This document shows positions 54,074-62,785 of a DNA stretch of 64,000 bases, in pieces. The notes under the pieces were generated by a model that was not told the DNA's origin, searched no databases, and was given only the letters and a program-made list of their open reading frames with translations. The stretch is taken from assembly GCA_029298735.1 (NCBI GenBank), contig JANSLP010000005.1, forward strand, positions 248,001-312,000, read 5' to 3'. Both the position numbers and the translations under genes were made by a program. The number at the start of each line of letters is the position of its first letter. Within the stretch, counting starts at the first letter, position 1. Origin of the DNA: Ophiostoma sp. CBS 140.51. Taxonomy: Eukaryota; Ascomycota; Sordariomycetes; Ophiostomatales; Ophiostomataceae.

Positions 54074-55642
54074 ATGCTCAGTCGAAGCACGAGCGCACGT
54101 TTTGTGTGCACCAGCTGCACGCGGCAGTTTGAACGGCGTCTCCAGCAGCAGCTCCAGCAATCACAGCGTCGGCGTTGGCAGTCGACAGCATCCTCTTCTT
54201 CGACAACATCGTCCCCAGCGTCGAGTCATGACATATACGACATTGTATGTGTGGGCGGCGGCCCCGCAGGTCTGAGTCTGCTCACCGCTCTGCGCGCCAA
54301 CCCCGTCACGGCCGGTCTCCGTCTCGCCCTCATCGAAGCCCAAGATCTCGGCCGCACGCGCTCCTACGCGCCCACCCCGGACCAGTTTGCCAACCGCTGC
54401 AGCTCCCTCACACCCTCTTCGGCCCGGTTTCTCGATCGGATCGGCGCGTGGTCGCATCTGCACCGCGAGCGTGTCCAGGGCTACCAGGAAATGCAGGTCT
54501 GGGACGGCGTGACGGGCGCGCGGATTGCCTTTGACTGGCCACCGGGCACAGTCCAGAGTCAAAGCCCAGATACAGGGTCGACAATTGCCTACATGGTGGA
54601 GAACAACAACCTGACAGCGGGCTTGCTGCGGCGGCTCGACGAGCTGGGCGGTGTAGACGTCTTTGACGGGTCGCGGGTGGACAGCATTGGCTTTGGGCCC
54701 GAGGACCAGGGAGGCATGGACCTGTCCCAGTGGCCATCCATTCAACTGTCGGGGCAGGCATCTACTGGGAAGAAACTGCTGGCCCGCCTGCTTGTCGGTG
54801 CGGACGGCGCCAACAGCCCTGTGCGGTCGTTTGCCGACATTGAGGCACGCGGCTGGGACTATGAGCGCCATGGCGTAGTGGCGACGATGCTGCTCGAGGA
54901 AGGTGCGGGCAGTCTTTCGGGCGACGCCTACAAGACGGCCTACCAGCGGCTCCTGCCTACGGGCCCTGTGGCGCTTCTGCCGCTCCCTGGACGCTTTGCC
55001 ACGCTCGTTTGGTCGACGACGCCCGACCGCGCTGCCCTCCTCAAATCGCTCTCCCCCGAAGACTTTGTCGCCATGGTCAACGCCGCGTTCCGTCTGCGTC
55101 CCGTCGACCTGACCTACATGCACGGCCTGACCGAGGGTGGCCAGCGCGATGAGGTGGCCTGGCGGCTGCAGAGCGAGTCCAGCTCGTGGACTTCTGAAAC
55201 CGAGCGCATGCCTGCCACCATGGTCGGCGTCCAGCCGGGTAGCGTCGCTTCCTTCCCACTGAAGCTGCGCCATGCCGACACCTACATTAGCGAGCGCGTC
55301 GCTTTGGTGGGCGACGCCGCCCACACGGTGCACCCGCTCGCGGGCCAGGGCTTGAACCAGGGCCAGGGCGATGCCGAGAGCCTGGCACGCACGGTTGCCT
55401 ATGCTGTCGAGCACGGCCAGGACCTGGGCGTGCGCACATCTCTCGAGCCGTACCCGGCGGAACGCTATGCGGCCAACCACGTGCTGATGGGCGTCTGCGA
55501 CAAGCTGCACAAAGTCTATGCCATCGAGTCGGGCCCCCTTGTGCCGCTGCGTTCACTTGGCCTGCGGGCTGTGGATGCCATGCGGCCGCTCAAGAATTTC
55601 ATCATGAGCCAGGCGGCCAGCAGCGGGAAGAATGCTGTGTAG
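54074..55642 (+). CDS. COQ6: ubiquinone biosynthesis C5-hydroxylase Coq6
   Basis: A mitochondrial FAD monooxygenase acting in coenzyme Q ring hydroxylation. A single exon of 522 aa. The first 50 residues are rich in Arg, Gln and Ser without acidic residues (MLSRSTSARFVCTSCTRQF...RRRWQS), a mitochondrial presequence. The UbiH/COQ6 fold follows: the FAD dinucleotide motif DIVCVGGGPAGLSLLTAL (about 56-73), NRCSSLTPSSARFLDRIGAW, LLVGADGANSPVR (DG motif, about 239-251), and the second FAD motif ALVGDAAHTVHPLAGQGLNQ (about 409-428) with the family's G-D-A-A-H. The start at 54074 gives the presequence; an upstream TTG in the same frame was not used. Confidence 0.95.
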   Translation: MLSRSTSARFVCTSCTRQFERRLQQQLQQSQRRRWQSTASSSSTTSSPASSHDIYDIVCVGGGPAGLSLLTALRANPVTAGLRLALIEAQDLGRTRSYAPTPDQFANRCSSLTPSSARFLDRIGAWSHLHRERVQGYQEMQVWDGVTGARIAFDWPPGTVQSQSPDTGSTIAYMVENNNLTAGLLRRLDELGGVDVFDGSRVDSIGFGPEDQGGMDLSQWPSIQLSGQASTGKKLLARLLVGADGANSPVRSFADIEARGWDYERHGVVATMLLEEGAGSLSGDAYKTAYQRLLPTGPVALLPLPGRFATLVWSTTPDRAALLKSLSPEDFVAMVNAAFRLRPVDLTYMHGLTEGGQRDEVAWRLQSESSSWTSETERMPATMVGVQPGSVASFPLKLRHADTYISERVALVGDAAHTVHPLAGQGLNQGQGDAESLARTVAYAVEHGQDLGVRTSLEPYPAERYAANHVLMGVCDKLHKVYAIESGPLVPLRSLGLRAVDAMRPLKNFIMSQAASSGKNAV

Positions 55643-56785
55643 ACGATGAGCTACGGGGATATGAATGCATGCGGGTGGAGAAAGGAGCTTTCCTTCTCGT
55701 TTGCAAGGCAAAAGGACATGTGCAGATATCTGTAAGAATAGGATGTGCTTGGGTCAAATGCCCTGGCATACAGCAAACAAAATAATATTAAATTGTATTG
55801 TATTATCTCTTTGAGGAGGTCAGGTGAATGTTGCTTGCCCTCGTAGCCTCTATACAACCCTATTGAGCAAATAAAACGTGCAAAAAATGTCAAAAATCAA
55901 ACGTGAAAAAGATACTTTGGAAAAGAAATATCCAGAAGCACGATGCCACGTTTGTCCACCACGGTCACATTTATGCTTCATTTTTATTATGCTTGTCTGA
56001 CATTTGACATTCAGAGTGGCCAGTAATTTATTCATGTATTTTTCTCCCTTGCTCAGGTGGTCCTATACTTCCCCCATCTTGTCCCCATCTTGTCGTCATT
56101 TTCCTCTTCACAGCTATTGAGGAAAATGCGAGGCCTTGATTCGCCCCACTATTATTATCTATTGTTTTCTCGACGCTGAGCCGCTACAACCGCCTGTCAC
56201 CGCTACACTACGCTACTGCAACAGCGCTCGCCTACTGCCAGCCGTGCCTTCCCCACAAGACAAGCAGCAGCATATGCAACCACTCTGACTGCCAAACGCT
56301 CTTTCCCACCCCAAACGCACCGCCAAAGTAATTACCCAATAGGGCCCAGTCCAGAAATCCGCATCACACGCCAAATCGAACATCGTCGCTTTCTCTCAAC
56401 TTCAACACTCCAACCTTTTGCACCAACACCTCTTCGACAACGACTTTCCTACCTACCACCACCCACGATCCCTCTTCCGACACGCTCTTTCGCTCTCCTA
56501 TAGCATTTCCAGCCTCTCAGCGTTCTTCTTCGTGTCGTTTTCGCCCTGCATCCACGCGCTTCAAACGACATTTTTCGATTTTCGACCATTTTCGACCTCC
56601 GATATATTCTTTTGCCCCTCGATTTTTCTCGCTTCCCTCGTTTTTACCCTCTCCCCCTCGACCACAACACCTCATAAAACTGCTCGGCACTGCATATGCA
56701 GAGACCATGCTCTCCTAGCCACACGCAACACACCCCTCCTGCCCTCATCCAGACCAGCCAACAGGTCTGGTCTGGAGCCGGCAAA
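55643..56785. other. intergenic region COQ6-ULP2
   Basis: 3' flank of COQ6 (A/T-rich) and a C-rich, A/T-interspersed leader for the SUMO protease from about 56150. No gene was recognised; the frame at 56418-56804 is part of the leader. Confidence 0.5.
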
Positions 56786-59700
56786 ATGCCTTTCGGCCGT
56801 GTAGGTCCCTTCTGTGCTCCTCTCTCTCTTTATGCGTTCATACTAACAACACAGTCCATAATGAAGAGCCTGGGCTCGTTCAGCCCCATCAACCGCCTCA
56901 CAGGAAGTGCCAAGCGCCCCGACGATGCCCAGTCTTCTCCTTCACAACACATGCAAGCCCCTCCTCCAAAGCGGAGACGAATAGACGAACAGCACGACGA
57001 CGATGCTGCCACCGTACAGTCTGTACAAGTGGACCGTGGCCATCTCCACCACGAACAACAGCATCTGCGGAAACAGCCCTCCGAGGCCAGCATCGACATT
57101 TTGATCCAACCCTCTTCTCCCGATCTCCACGACTACGACCGTTCTCGTTCACGTTCTGCCAGCGTTCTTTCAGGCAGCCAGCACGGTGGCAGCTCCCGCA
57201 ACAACAGCTTGATCAACCAGGACGAGATGCGGAAGGCCGAGCGTAGCGCGAACGGCACACCCCATCACCGCAGACGGCGCAAGCGTAAGGGCGGCAGCGT
57301 CTTTAGCAGTGAAGGAGGCAGTACTGGTGGTATTGGCCGGCCCATGAACCTTCAGAGCCCAAGCCCGGACCCCGAGAGTCCCTTTGTCATTGAGGACGAC
57401 GCCAGCCCCGTCAAGACTGCGTTTGTACATGGACACTCCAAACCCAACACCAATCTATCTATTGACCTCTCCTCCTCGAACGGCAGCAACGCTAAGGGAC
57501 GTTTCCGCGACCGGATGAGCAATGGCAACAGCAGCACTCGCGAGGCCATGGGCCCGCCGCAGCGCAAGAATGGACTCTACACCACAAAGCACGCCAATGA
57601 GAGTGTCGACGAGCTGTCTGAGGAATACTTCCCCGAGCCGTCTGTCAAGAGACAGCAGGTGTCCCGCAACCCGGTCATCCACCTGGGCGACCCACCCGCT
57701 CGTGCTGCCGGCGCCGCGGCTGAGAAGAGAAGACAGCAGCAGCTTCTGGAGAAGATGGAACGTGAGCGTGAGCAGAAGAAGTTGCAGTCCCCCAAGACAG
57801 CTGACAACAACTCTTTGGTCTCTGTGGAGATTCCCATGATGGTGCAGGCCATCATCGACTCACCACTGCACGTCAAGGTCGCCTTTCGTCAGCCAGGCGC
57901 TTTCTTCAAGACCGACCAGGACGCCGATGTGCCTCTCTTCTCCCTAACCATCAAACCCCCATTCATCGAGGAGCTGGTTGCCGTCGACGCTGCACGCGCT
58001 CGGTCCGAGAAACTCCACTGGCTCAAGCTCGATCTGTTCCATGTCCGGGACGTCTCCTTCAATGTTGACTCGCCCATTGCCTTTGTCACGCTGCCTCAGG
58101 GCGAGGGCCTCGGCGCCTTGATGGGTCTTGAGTTTGAGTCGGCCGACGAAGTGCGCCGGTTCGCGTCGTGGGCTTCGAGCTCGCTGCTGTCGCAGAGCAT
58201 CAGAGTGGACCAGAAGTCGTCACCGGAGCAGCTCAAGCGCAAGTTTGACCGCTGCCTGGCCGAGGTGCAGAACTTCAAGGGGGCGAAGGAAGCGAACGAC
58301 CAGAAGGACAAGGAGGCCAAAGAATCAACACCGGCCAAGGTTGGTTCCGAGAAGGGCTCTGCCCGGTCTTCTCCCGTTGTCACCAGCAATGACTACGCGC
58401 CTCTCCGCCGCACACGCAGCAGCCGCAACCTCAACGGCGCTACAGAGACAATTGACCTTGATGGAAATGACACCAAGTCGTCCAGCCTCGTTGGTAGCTC
58501 GCCGACCAATGCTTCCTCTGACGCTGTTGCCAGCGACCGTGTCTCGCGTCTGCGCAACCGCAAAGGCCGTCTTCCTTCTTCGCGCCCGCTCCTCCAAGAC
58601 ATGGAGTTTGAGCGCTGGACGCTCAAGAACCCCGACTGGGCCCGTGAATGGCGTGTCCCGCTGACCTACTCGCGCACCACTGTCGACAAGGACGACGTCG
58701 CCCGTCTCGATGAGGGCGAGTTTCTCAACGACAACATCATCAACTTTTACATTCAGTACTTGCAGGCCAGTCTCACGTCGACCGCCTCGCCCGACTCGCC
58801 CGACTCGCCCGATTTGCCCGCCCGCCCGCGCATCTACTTCCATAATACCTTCTTTTACGAGAAGCTGCGCCCCAGCCGTGGCCGCGAGATTGCCTTTGAC
58901 GGCGTCAAGCGCTGGACGGCCAAAGTAGACTTGTTTGATTACGACTACATTATTGTTCCAGTCAACGAGCATGCCCACTGGTGGGTGGCCATTATCTGCA
59001 ATGTGCCCAAGATTCTCGACAAGGCCCTGCCCGAGTCCATGAAGGAGAAGAAGGAGGTTGTCGAGGAGGAGACCGAGGTTGTGGAGGAACTTGAAGCAGT
59101 CGAGACCAAGTCTGACAAGTCCAAGAGTCCTGAAAAGTCTTCCATGCTTGTCGACGACGATGATGTCAAGGAGACGGGTGTCTACCGGTTTGTGCCCATC
59201 GACGTGGACGGTCCCAAGCCGCGGCCTCGCAGTGTTGTCATCGATGATGAAGACGGTGCTGGTGCTTCCAAGCAGACCTCCGCCTCCCCTTCACGTGCTG
59301 ATGGCCAGAGAAAGGACACGCCCATTGACGTGGACGGCTCAGAGGCCAAGACGAACGACAAGCGCAGACAGCCCATCGTGCTTGACTCTGTTGAGAAGGA
59401 TGACACCCAGACTCAAGCGGCATCCAAGGACAGCCCCATGTCTGCCGACAAGGTCCACGAGATCAAGGACGACGCCCCTCCTTCCACCTCCAAGGCCAAC
59501 AGTGTCGAGGTCGCCGATAGCAACGACGACGACGACGAGGTCACCGAGATCAAGAGCGATCTGGTCAACACGCCTCAGCCAGGTTCCGCTTCCGGTTCTT
59601 CTGGCCCTTCCTCCTCTTCTGCCAAGAAGCCCTTCCGCGGCGGCGCGGCTGTCAACAGCAAAAAGGTCTTTGTCCCGCCCGGCACCAAAAAGGATCCCAA

Positions 59701-60337
59701 GGATCCCCGCATCTTTACGCTCGACTCGCTGGGTAGTGTCCATACCGCGTCGGTCGACCACCTCAAACAGTGGATGATGGCGGAGATTGCTGAGCGGAAG
59801 GGCGTCAAGCCCCTTGACCCGGGCCGCTTGGGCCTGACGGCCAAGACCATCCCCCAGCAGGAAAATTTCTGTGACTGCGGCGTCTACCTATTGCTCTACC
59901 TTCGCGAGTTCGTCAAGGATCCGGACAGCTTTATCGAAGACATTGTCCTGCGCCAGGAACGCACCTGGGACACGTCCGCGCCCGATATGCGTAAGCAGCT
60001 GCGCGACTTGATTCTGTACATGCAAGAAAAGTACCAGAGAGACGAGGAAGAGGCCAGAAAGAAGAAGAAGAAGCAGGCGGGGGGTGGTGGTGCTCCAACT
60101 ATCAAGCGGCTTACACCCACTGCTTCTCTTGCACCGGCCACTAAGAGCGCATCGCCTGCCGACGTGCCCATCCCCAGCAGCGAGAAGCACAGCGTCGACA
60201 AGTCTTCCTCGCCCCCGTCGTCCTCGTCCCCCGTCTCGCTCGAGGCCGGCGAGAGCTCGCCCTTTTTGCAACACGGATCCAACTCGCCACCCAACGTGTT
60301 TGACGAGCAGCAGCGCCAGCACCAGCAGCACCCCTAG
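56786..60337 (+). CDS. ULP2: SUMO-specific cysteine protease, Ulp2/SENP6-7 type
   Basis: Removes SUMO chains from nuclear proteins. Two exons (56786-56800 and 56855-60337; intron GTAGGT...ATACTAAC...ACAG, phase 0) give 1165 aa starting MPFGR-SIMKSLGSFSP. The N-terminal half is disordered and basic (KRRRID, HHRRRRKRKGG: possible nuclear signals). A PH-like conserved block lies near residues 350-480. The C48 catalytic domain starts at about 620 (FERWTLKNPDWAREWRVPLTYSR, LNDNIINFYIQYLQ). The triad is intact: His in HWWVAIIC (about 712), Asp in FTLDSLGSVH (about 962), Cys in ENFCDCGVYLLLYL (about 1010). About 240 acidic residues are inserted between the His and Asp, as in SENP6/7. The frame ends in TAG but stays open beyond it (see the next entries). 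Confidence 0.92.
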   Translation: MPFGRVGPFCAPLSLYAFILTTQSIMKSLGSFSPINRLTGSAKRPDDAQSSPSQHMQAPPPKRRRIDEQHDDDAATVQSVQVDRGHLHHEQQHLRKQPSEASIDILIQPSSPDLHDYDRSRSRSASVLSGSQHGGSSRNNSLINQDEMRKAERSANGTPHHRRRRKRKGGSVFSSEGGSTGGIGRPMNLQSPSPDPESPFVIEDDASPVKTAFVHGHSKPNTNLSIDLSSSNGSNAKGRFRDRMSNGNSSTREAMGPPQRKNGLYTTKHANESVDELSEEYFPEPSVKRQQVSRNPVIHLGDPPARAAGAAAEKRRQQQLLEKMEREREQKKLQSPKTADNNSLVSVEIPMMVQAIIDSPLHVKVAFRQPGAFFKTDQDADVPLFSLTIKPPFIEELVAVDAARARSEKLHWLKLDLFHVRDVSFNVDSPIAFVTLPQGEGLGALMGLEFESADEVRRFASWASSSLLSQSIRVDQKSSPEQLKRKFDRCLAEVQNFKGAKEANDQKDKEAKESTPAKVGSEKGSARSSPVVTSNDYAPLRRTRSSRNLNGATETIDLDGNDTKSSSLVGSSPTNASSDAVASDRVSRLRNRKGRLPSSRPLLQDMEFERWTLKNPDWAREWRVPLTYSRTTVDKDDVARLDEGEFLNDNIINFYIQYLQASLTSTASPDSPDSPDLPARPRIYFHNTFFYEKLRPSRGREIAFDGVKRWTAKVDLFDYDYIIVPVNEHAHWWVAIICNVPKILDKALPESMKEKKEVVEEETEVVEELEAVETKSDKSKSPEKSSMLVDDDDVKETGVYRFVPIDVDGPKPRPRSVVIDDEDGAGASKQTSASPSRADGQRKDTPIDVDGSEAKTNDKRRQPIVLDSVEKDDTQTQAASKDSPMSADKVHEIKDDAPPSTSKANSVEVADSNDDDDEVTEIKSDLVNTPQPGSASGSSGPSSSSAKKPFRGGAAVNSKKVFVPPGTKKDPKDPRIFTLDSLGSVHTASVDHLKQWMMAEIAERKGVKPLDPGRLGLTAKTIPQQENFCDCGVYLLLYLREFVKDPDSFIEDIVLRQERTWDTSAPDMRKQLRDLILYMQEKYQRDEEEARKKKKKQAGGGGAPTIKRLTPTASLAPATKSASPADVPIPSSEKHSVDKSSSPPSSSSPVSLEAGESSPFLQHGSNSPPNVFDEQQRQHQQHP

Positions 60338-60364
60338 GAGGGTAGCTCGCTCGCAAACCACCTA

Positions 60365-61264
60365 ATGACCGACGCCACCATCTTTTGCGGTCCGCCTCCT
60401 GTGACGCCTCAGAATTTGAATGGTGGCCGACTTCCGTCCGACTCTTCTTCTTCACCGGACCACCCCCTGACAGCTGGACAGCGTCGTGCAGTCTCTCCTC
60501 CCTCGCCCTCGGAACGGCACCTCATCAACAAGGCCTTCCGCCAAGCTGGCCTGTTGGCGTCCATGGCAGCAGGTTCTGGTCCCAGCATCGACCTAAGCCT
60601 CTTGGTGTCCAACAGCAGCAGTGGCAGTAACAACAGTGGTTCTGGTGTTGACAGTGATGGTGCTATCCGTGGTAGCTGTATCCATGGTGGCGTCATCATC
60701 GACGACACCGAAGAGGAGGAAGAGACCGAGAGTGAGAGCGATGACGACTGCATCATCATTGGCAGCAACTCGTGCCCAAAACCGATGTCACCCTCGCCGT
60801 CACCTCCACCGCGTCGGCAGCAGCAGCCTGCCCAAAAACAGCCCGTCCAGTGCCCTGTGCTGCGCAAGCCTCTGCAGCGTCAGCGTCACGAGTCTCCAGC
60901 TCAGCCGCGCCAGCCTGTACCGCGCCAGCAGCCTCTTCCAGTGGCGCCTCCACGCCGGGAGCTTCTTCCGCCTCGACCTGAATCTCGTCGGCCCGAGCCG
61001 CATCTTCATCAGCCGCGCCAGCCTCGCCAGTCTCCTCCGCCTGCGCCTCGTCCCATGCCACGCGAGCTTCCACCGCCTCTGGAGACGCCGATCCATCCGC
61101 CGCAGCGTCACCAAGAGTATCGCCGGGAATATCGCCAGGAGCGTCGCCAGGAGTATCACGAGGAATATCGCGAGGACCATCGCCATCAGCCACAGCCGCA
61201 TCCACAGTATCATCCACAGACGGAGTTTCACCCACGGATCCAGTCGCACCAACAGTCGCACTAG
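60365..61264 (+). CDS. hypothetical Pro/Gln/Arg-rich frame directly after ULP2, possibly its former C-terminus
   Basis: A 299-aa frame starting 27 nt after the ULP2 stop and in exactly the same reading phase; no stop lies between the ULP2 TAG and this ATG. It contains a Ser/Asn stretch, an acidic patch (DDTEEEEETESESDDDC), a long Pro/Arg/Gln-rich region, and a 12-nt repeat coding EYRR/EYRQ-like tetrapeptides (61115-61186). It ends at TAG 61262-61264, after which the same phase remains open again. No family is recognised. It may be a separate gene, a read-through tail, or a piece of an ULP2 tail cut off by a nonsense change. A minus-strand frame (60756-61439) overlaps it, so the coding strand is not proven. 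Confidence 0.35.
   Translation: MTDATIFCGPPPVTPQNLNGGRLPSDSSSSPDHPLTAGQRRAVSPPSPSERHLINKAFRQAGLLASMAAGSGPSIDLSLLVSNSSSGSNNSGSGVDSDGAIRGSCIHGGVIIDDTEEEEETESESDDDCIIIGSNSCPKPMSPSPSPPPRRQQQPAQKQPVQCPVLRKPLQRQRHESPAQPRQPVPRQQPLPVAPPRRELLPPRPESRRPEPHLHQPRQPRQSPPPAPRPMPRELPPPLETPIHPPQRHQEYRREYRQERRQEYHEEYREDHRHQPQPHPQYHPQTEFHPRIQSHQQSH
61115..61186 (+). repeat. 12-bp imperfect tandem repeat, six units
   Basis: Units of the form GARTATCGCCAG repeat six times with scattered changes. In the + frame they encode E-Y/R-R/H-x tetrapeptides. On the - strand they read as GD(I/T/A)P-like tetrapeptides. Confidence 0.75.
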
Positions 61265-61948
61265 CAGCCGACTGGTAGACGACCTGCGTGGGAGCAGCCT
61301 CGTCCACAGACGCCACATCCTGCATCACAGCATCGTCAACAACTTCAAGCACAGGATAGGCGATCTGGACAGGCTTGGATGAAGCACGCCAAGAACCAAG
61401 TGCAGTCGCCGGTACTCCCTCAACAGGCACAGCCAGCACAGCCAGCGCCTACGCGGATGCCAGCAAGCCATCCCCATCCTCATCATCCTGTTCAGGTTCA
61501 GGGCGCTGTCCACTTCTCGTCCAGCTCGTCCCCCCAAGCTTGCGATGGATATAGCGCGTCCGGGTCCGGGTTCTACAGCGGCAGCATGCATCCAGAGGTT
61601 TTCAAAATGCTGACCTATGGTGGTGGCATGCCTGGTATGCCTCGTGGTTTTCCGCCTGGTATGCAGATGCGGCCAATGCCGATGCCAATGCTGGTGGCCT
61701 ATTCAGTGCCGTCTGCGGCACCCTCTCCCCACCCTTCTCGGTCTTCCCAGTCTTCGCAACATGGTCATCACTCTCTTCCGCCTCGCCCTCCTCGTCCGGC
61801 CGAGGGTCAGCCGACATACACCAGCCAGTCTCAGGCAGAACTACAGCACATGTTCAATATGCCTGAGGAGACGTACCACAGCACCCAACATGCGCCCAAT
61901 CCTCGGCAGCGGTCCTCTCAGCATAGCCACGGGGACGGATATGCTTAG
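61265..61948 (+). other. open continuation of the ULP2 reading phase after a second TAG
   Basis: From 61265 the same phase is open for 227 codons to a TAG at 61946-61948; the first ATG in it is at 61379 (189 aa from there). The sequence is Gln/Pro/His-rich, then Met/Gly/Pro-rich (MHPEVFKMLTYGGGMPGMP), and ends with Ser/His/Gln-rich residues. The composition resembles the segment before the TAG and looks protein-like. No domain is recognised. A separate small gene beginning at 61379 is the alternative. Confidence 0.35.
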
Positions 61949-62785
61949 GTCTGCTCTCACTTGCTTTTCTGACGTGGCTTTTGATTTCTTTTTCTCTCCT
62001 TCTCTTTCTACTTTTGATATTCGGCTTCACATGCATGCTACGGCGTGCAATGTTTTGTTTTTACTTCTGTTCTTACTTTGCTTCACTTTGCTTCTCTCAT
62101 CTCATTTTTAAGGCGTGGTTGGAAAGGAAACTCTACGGACGGAATCGGAAATTTGGTTTGGCGTCTTTGTGATACGTTTGTTCTTCTTTGTTTTTATCTC
62201 ACGTCTCTTTTTCTTTCTGTTTCTTCTTACGTCGTCTGCTTTCTACTTTATGACGGCCCCAAAGGGGAACTATTAGACGCCTTCAATGAATGGCGCGGCA
62301 AAGCATAGCATGGATCGGTATCGTTTGTCTTTTTTCCTATCAAATCCATTATTTTCACATTTTAATGTATGCTTGTATTGTGTTCAGTAAAGTTGTGCCC
62401 TGTTTGATTTAACGGAACATGTTGTAAACCTTTTTGATATGTAAGTGGTGTTGCTGTGCTGTTGTGATTGTTGTTATGAATTATGAAATAATTGTTGTAT
62501 TTTCATTTTGTATTTTCATTCTGTTATTAAATATCACAGTGAATCGAAATGTTTGAAAATAAATCATGTTGAAATAAATAATTGATACAAATAAACTCAA
62601 AATGTCATTCCCTTTAAAATGTAAAATTAACAATAAAAAAAACTCCTGGTTTTCTCTCTATATACGAAAAAAAATGAAGATGATGATGGCTATGCAATTA
62701 ATGTCATGCTTTTTTGTGTAGAAAACGGGTAGAGAAGTGTCCCGTGTTCCATGCCTGTCCCAACCCCTTTCCTTAGCCCTTGTCT
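61949..62785. other. convergent intergenic region before RRP9
   Basis: Strongly A/T-rich, particularly 62330-62700, consistent with 3' flanks of convergent genes. No gene was recognised. Confidence 0.5.

Noticed and set aside
60296..60337. Introns that would splice out the ULP2 TAG codons
   Set aside because: The first TAG could serve as an acceptor only with a donor 42 nt upstream and no branch point. For the second TAG, donors at 61117, 61153 and 61207 all break the frame.
60756..61439. A 227-codon minus-strand frame, Ala/Glu/Asp-rich with GDxP repeats
   Set aside because: It overlaps the plus-strand continuation of the ULP2 phase. Its regularity comes from the 12-bp repeat and GC-rich codons. 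The plus frame is open both before and after it, which favours the plus strand, but the minus frame is not fully excluded.
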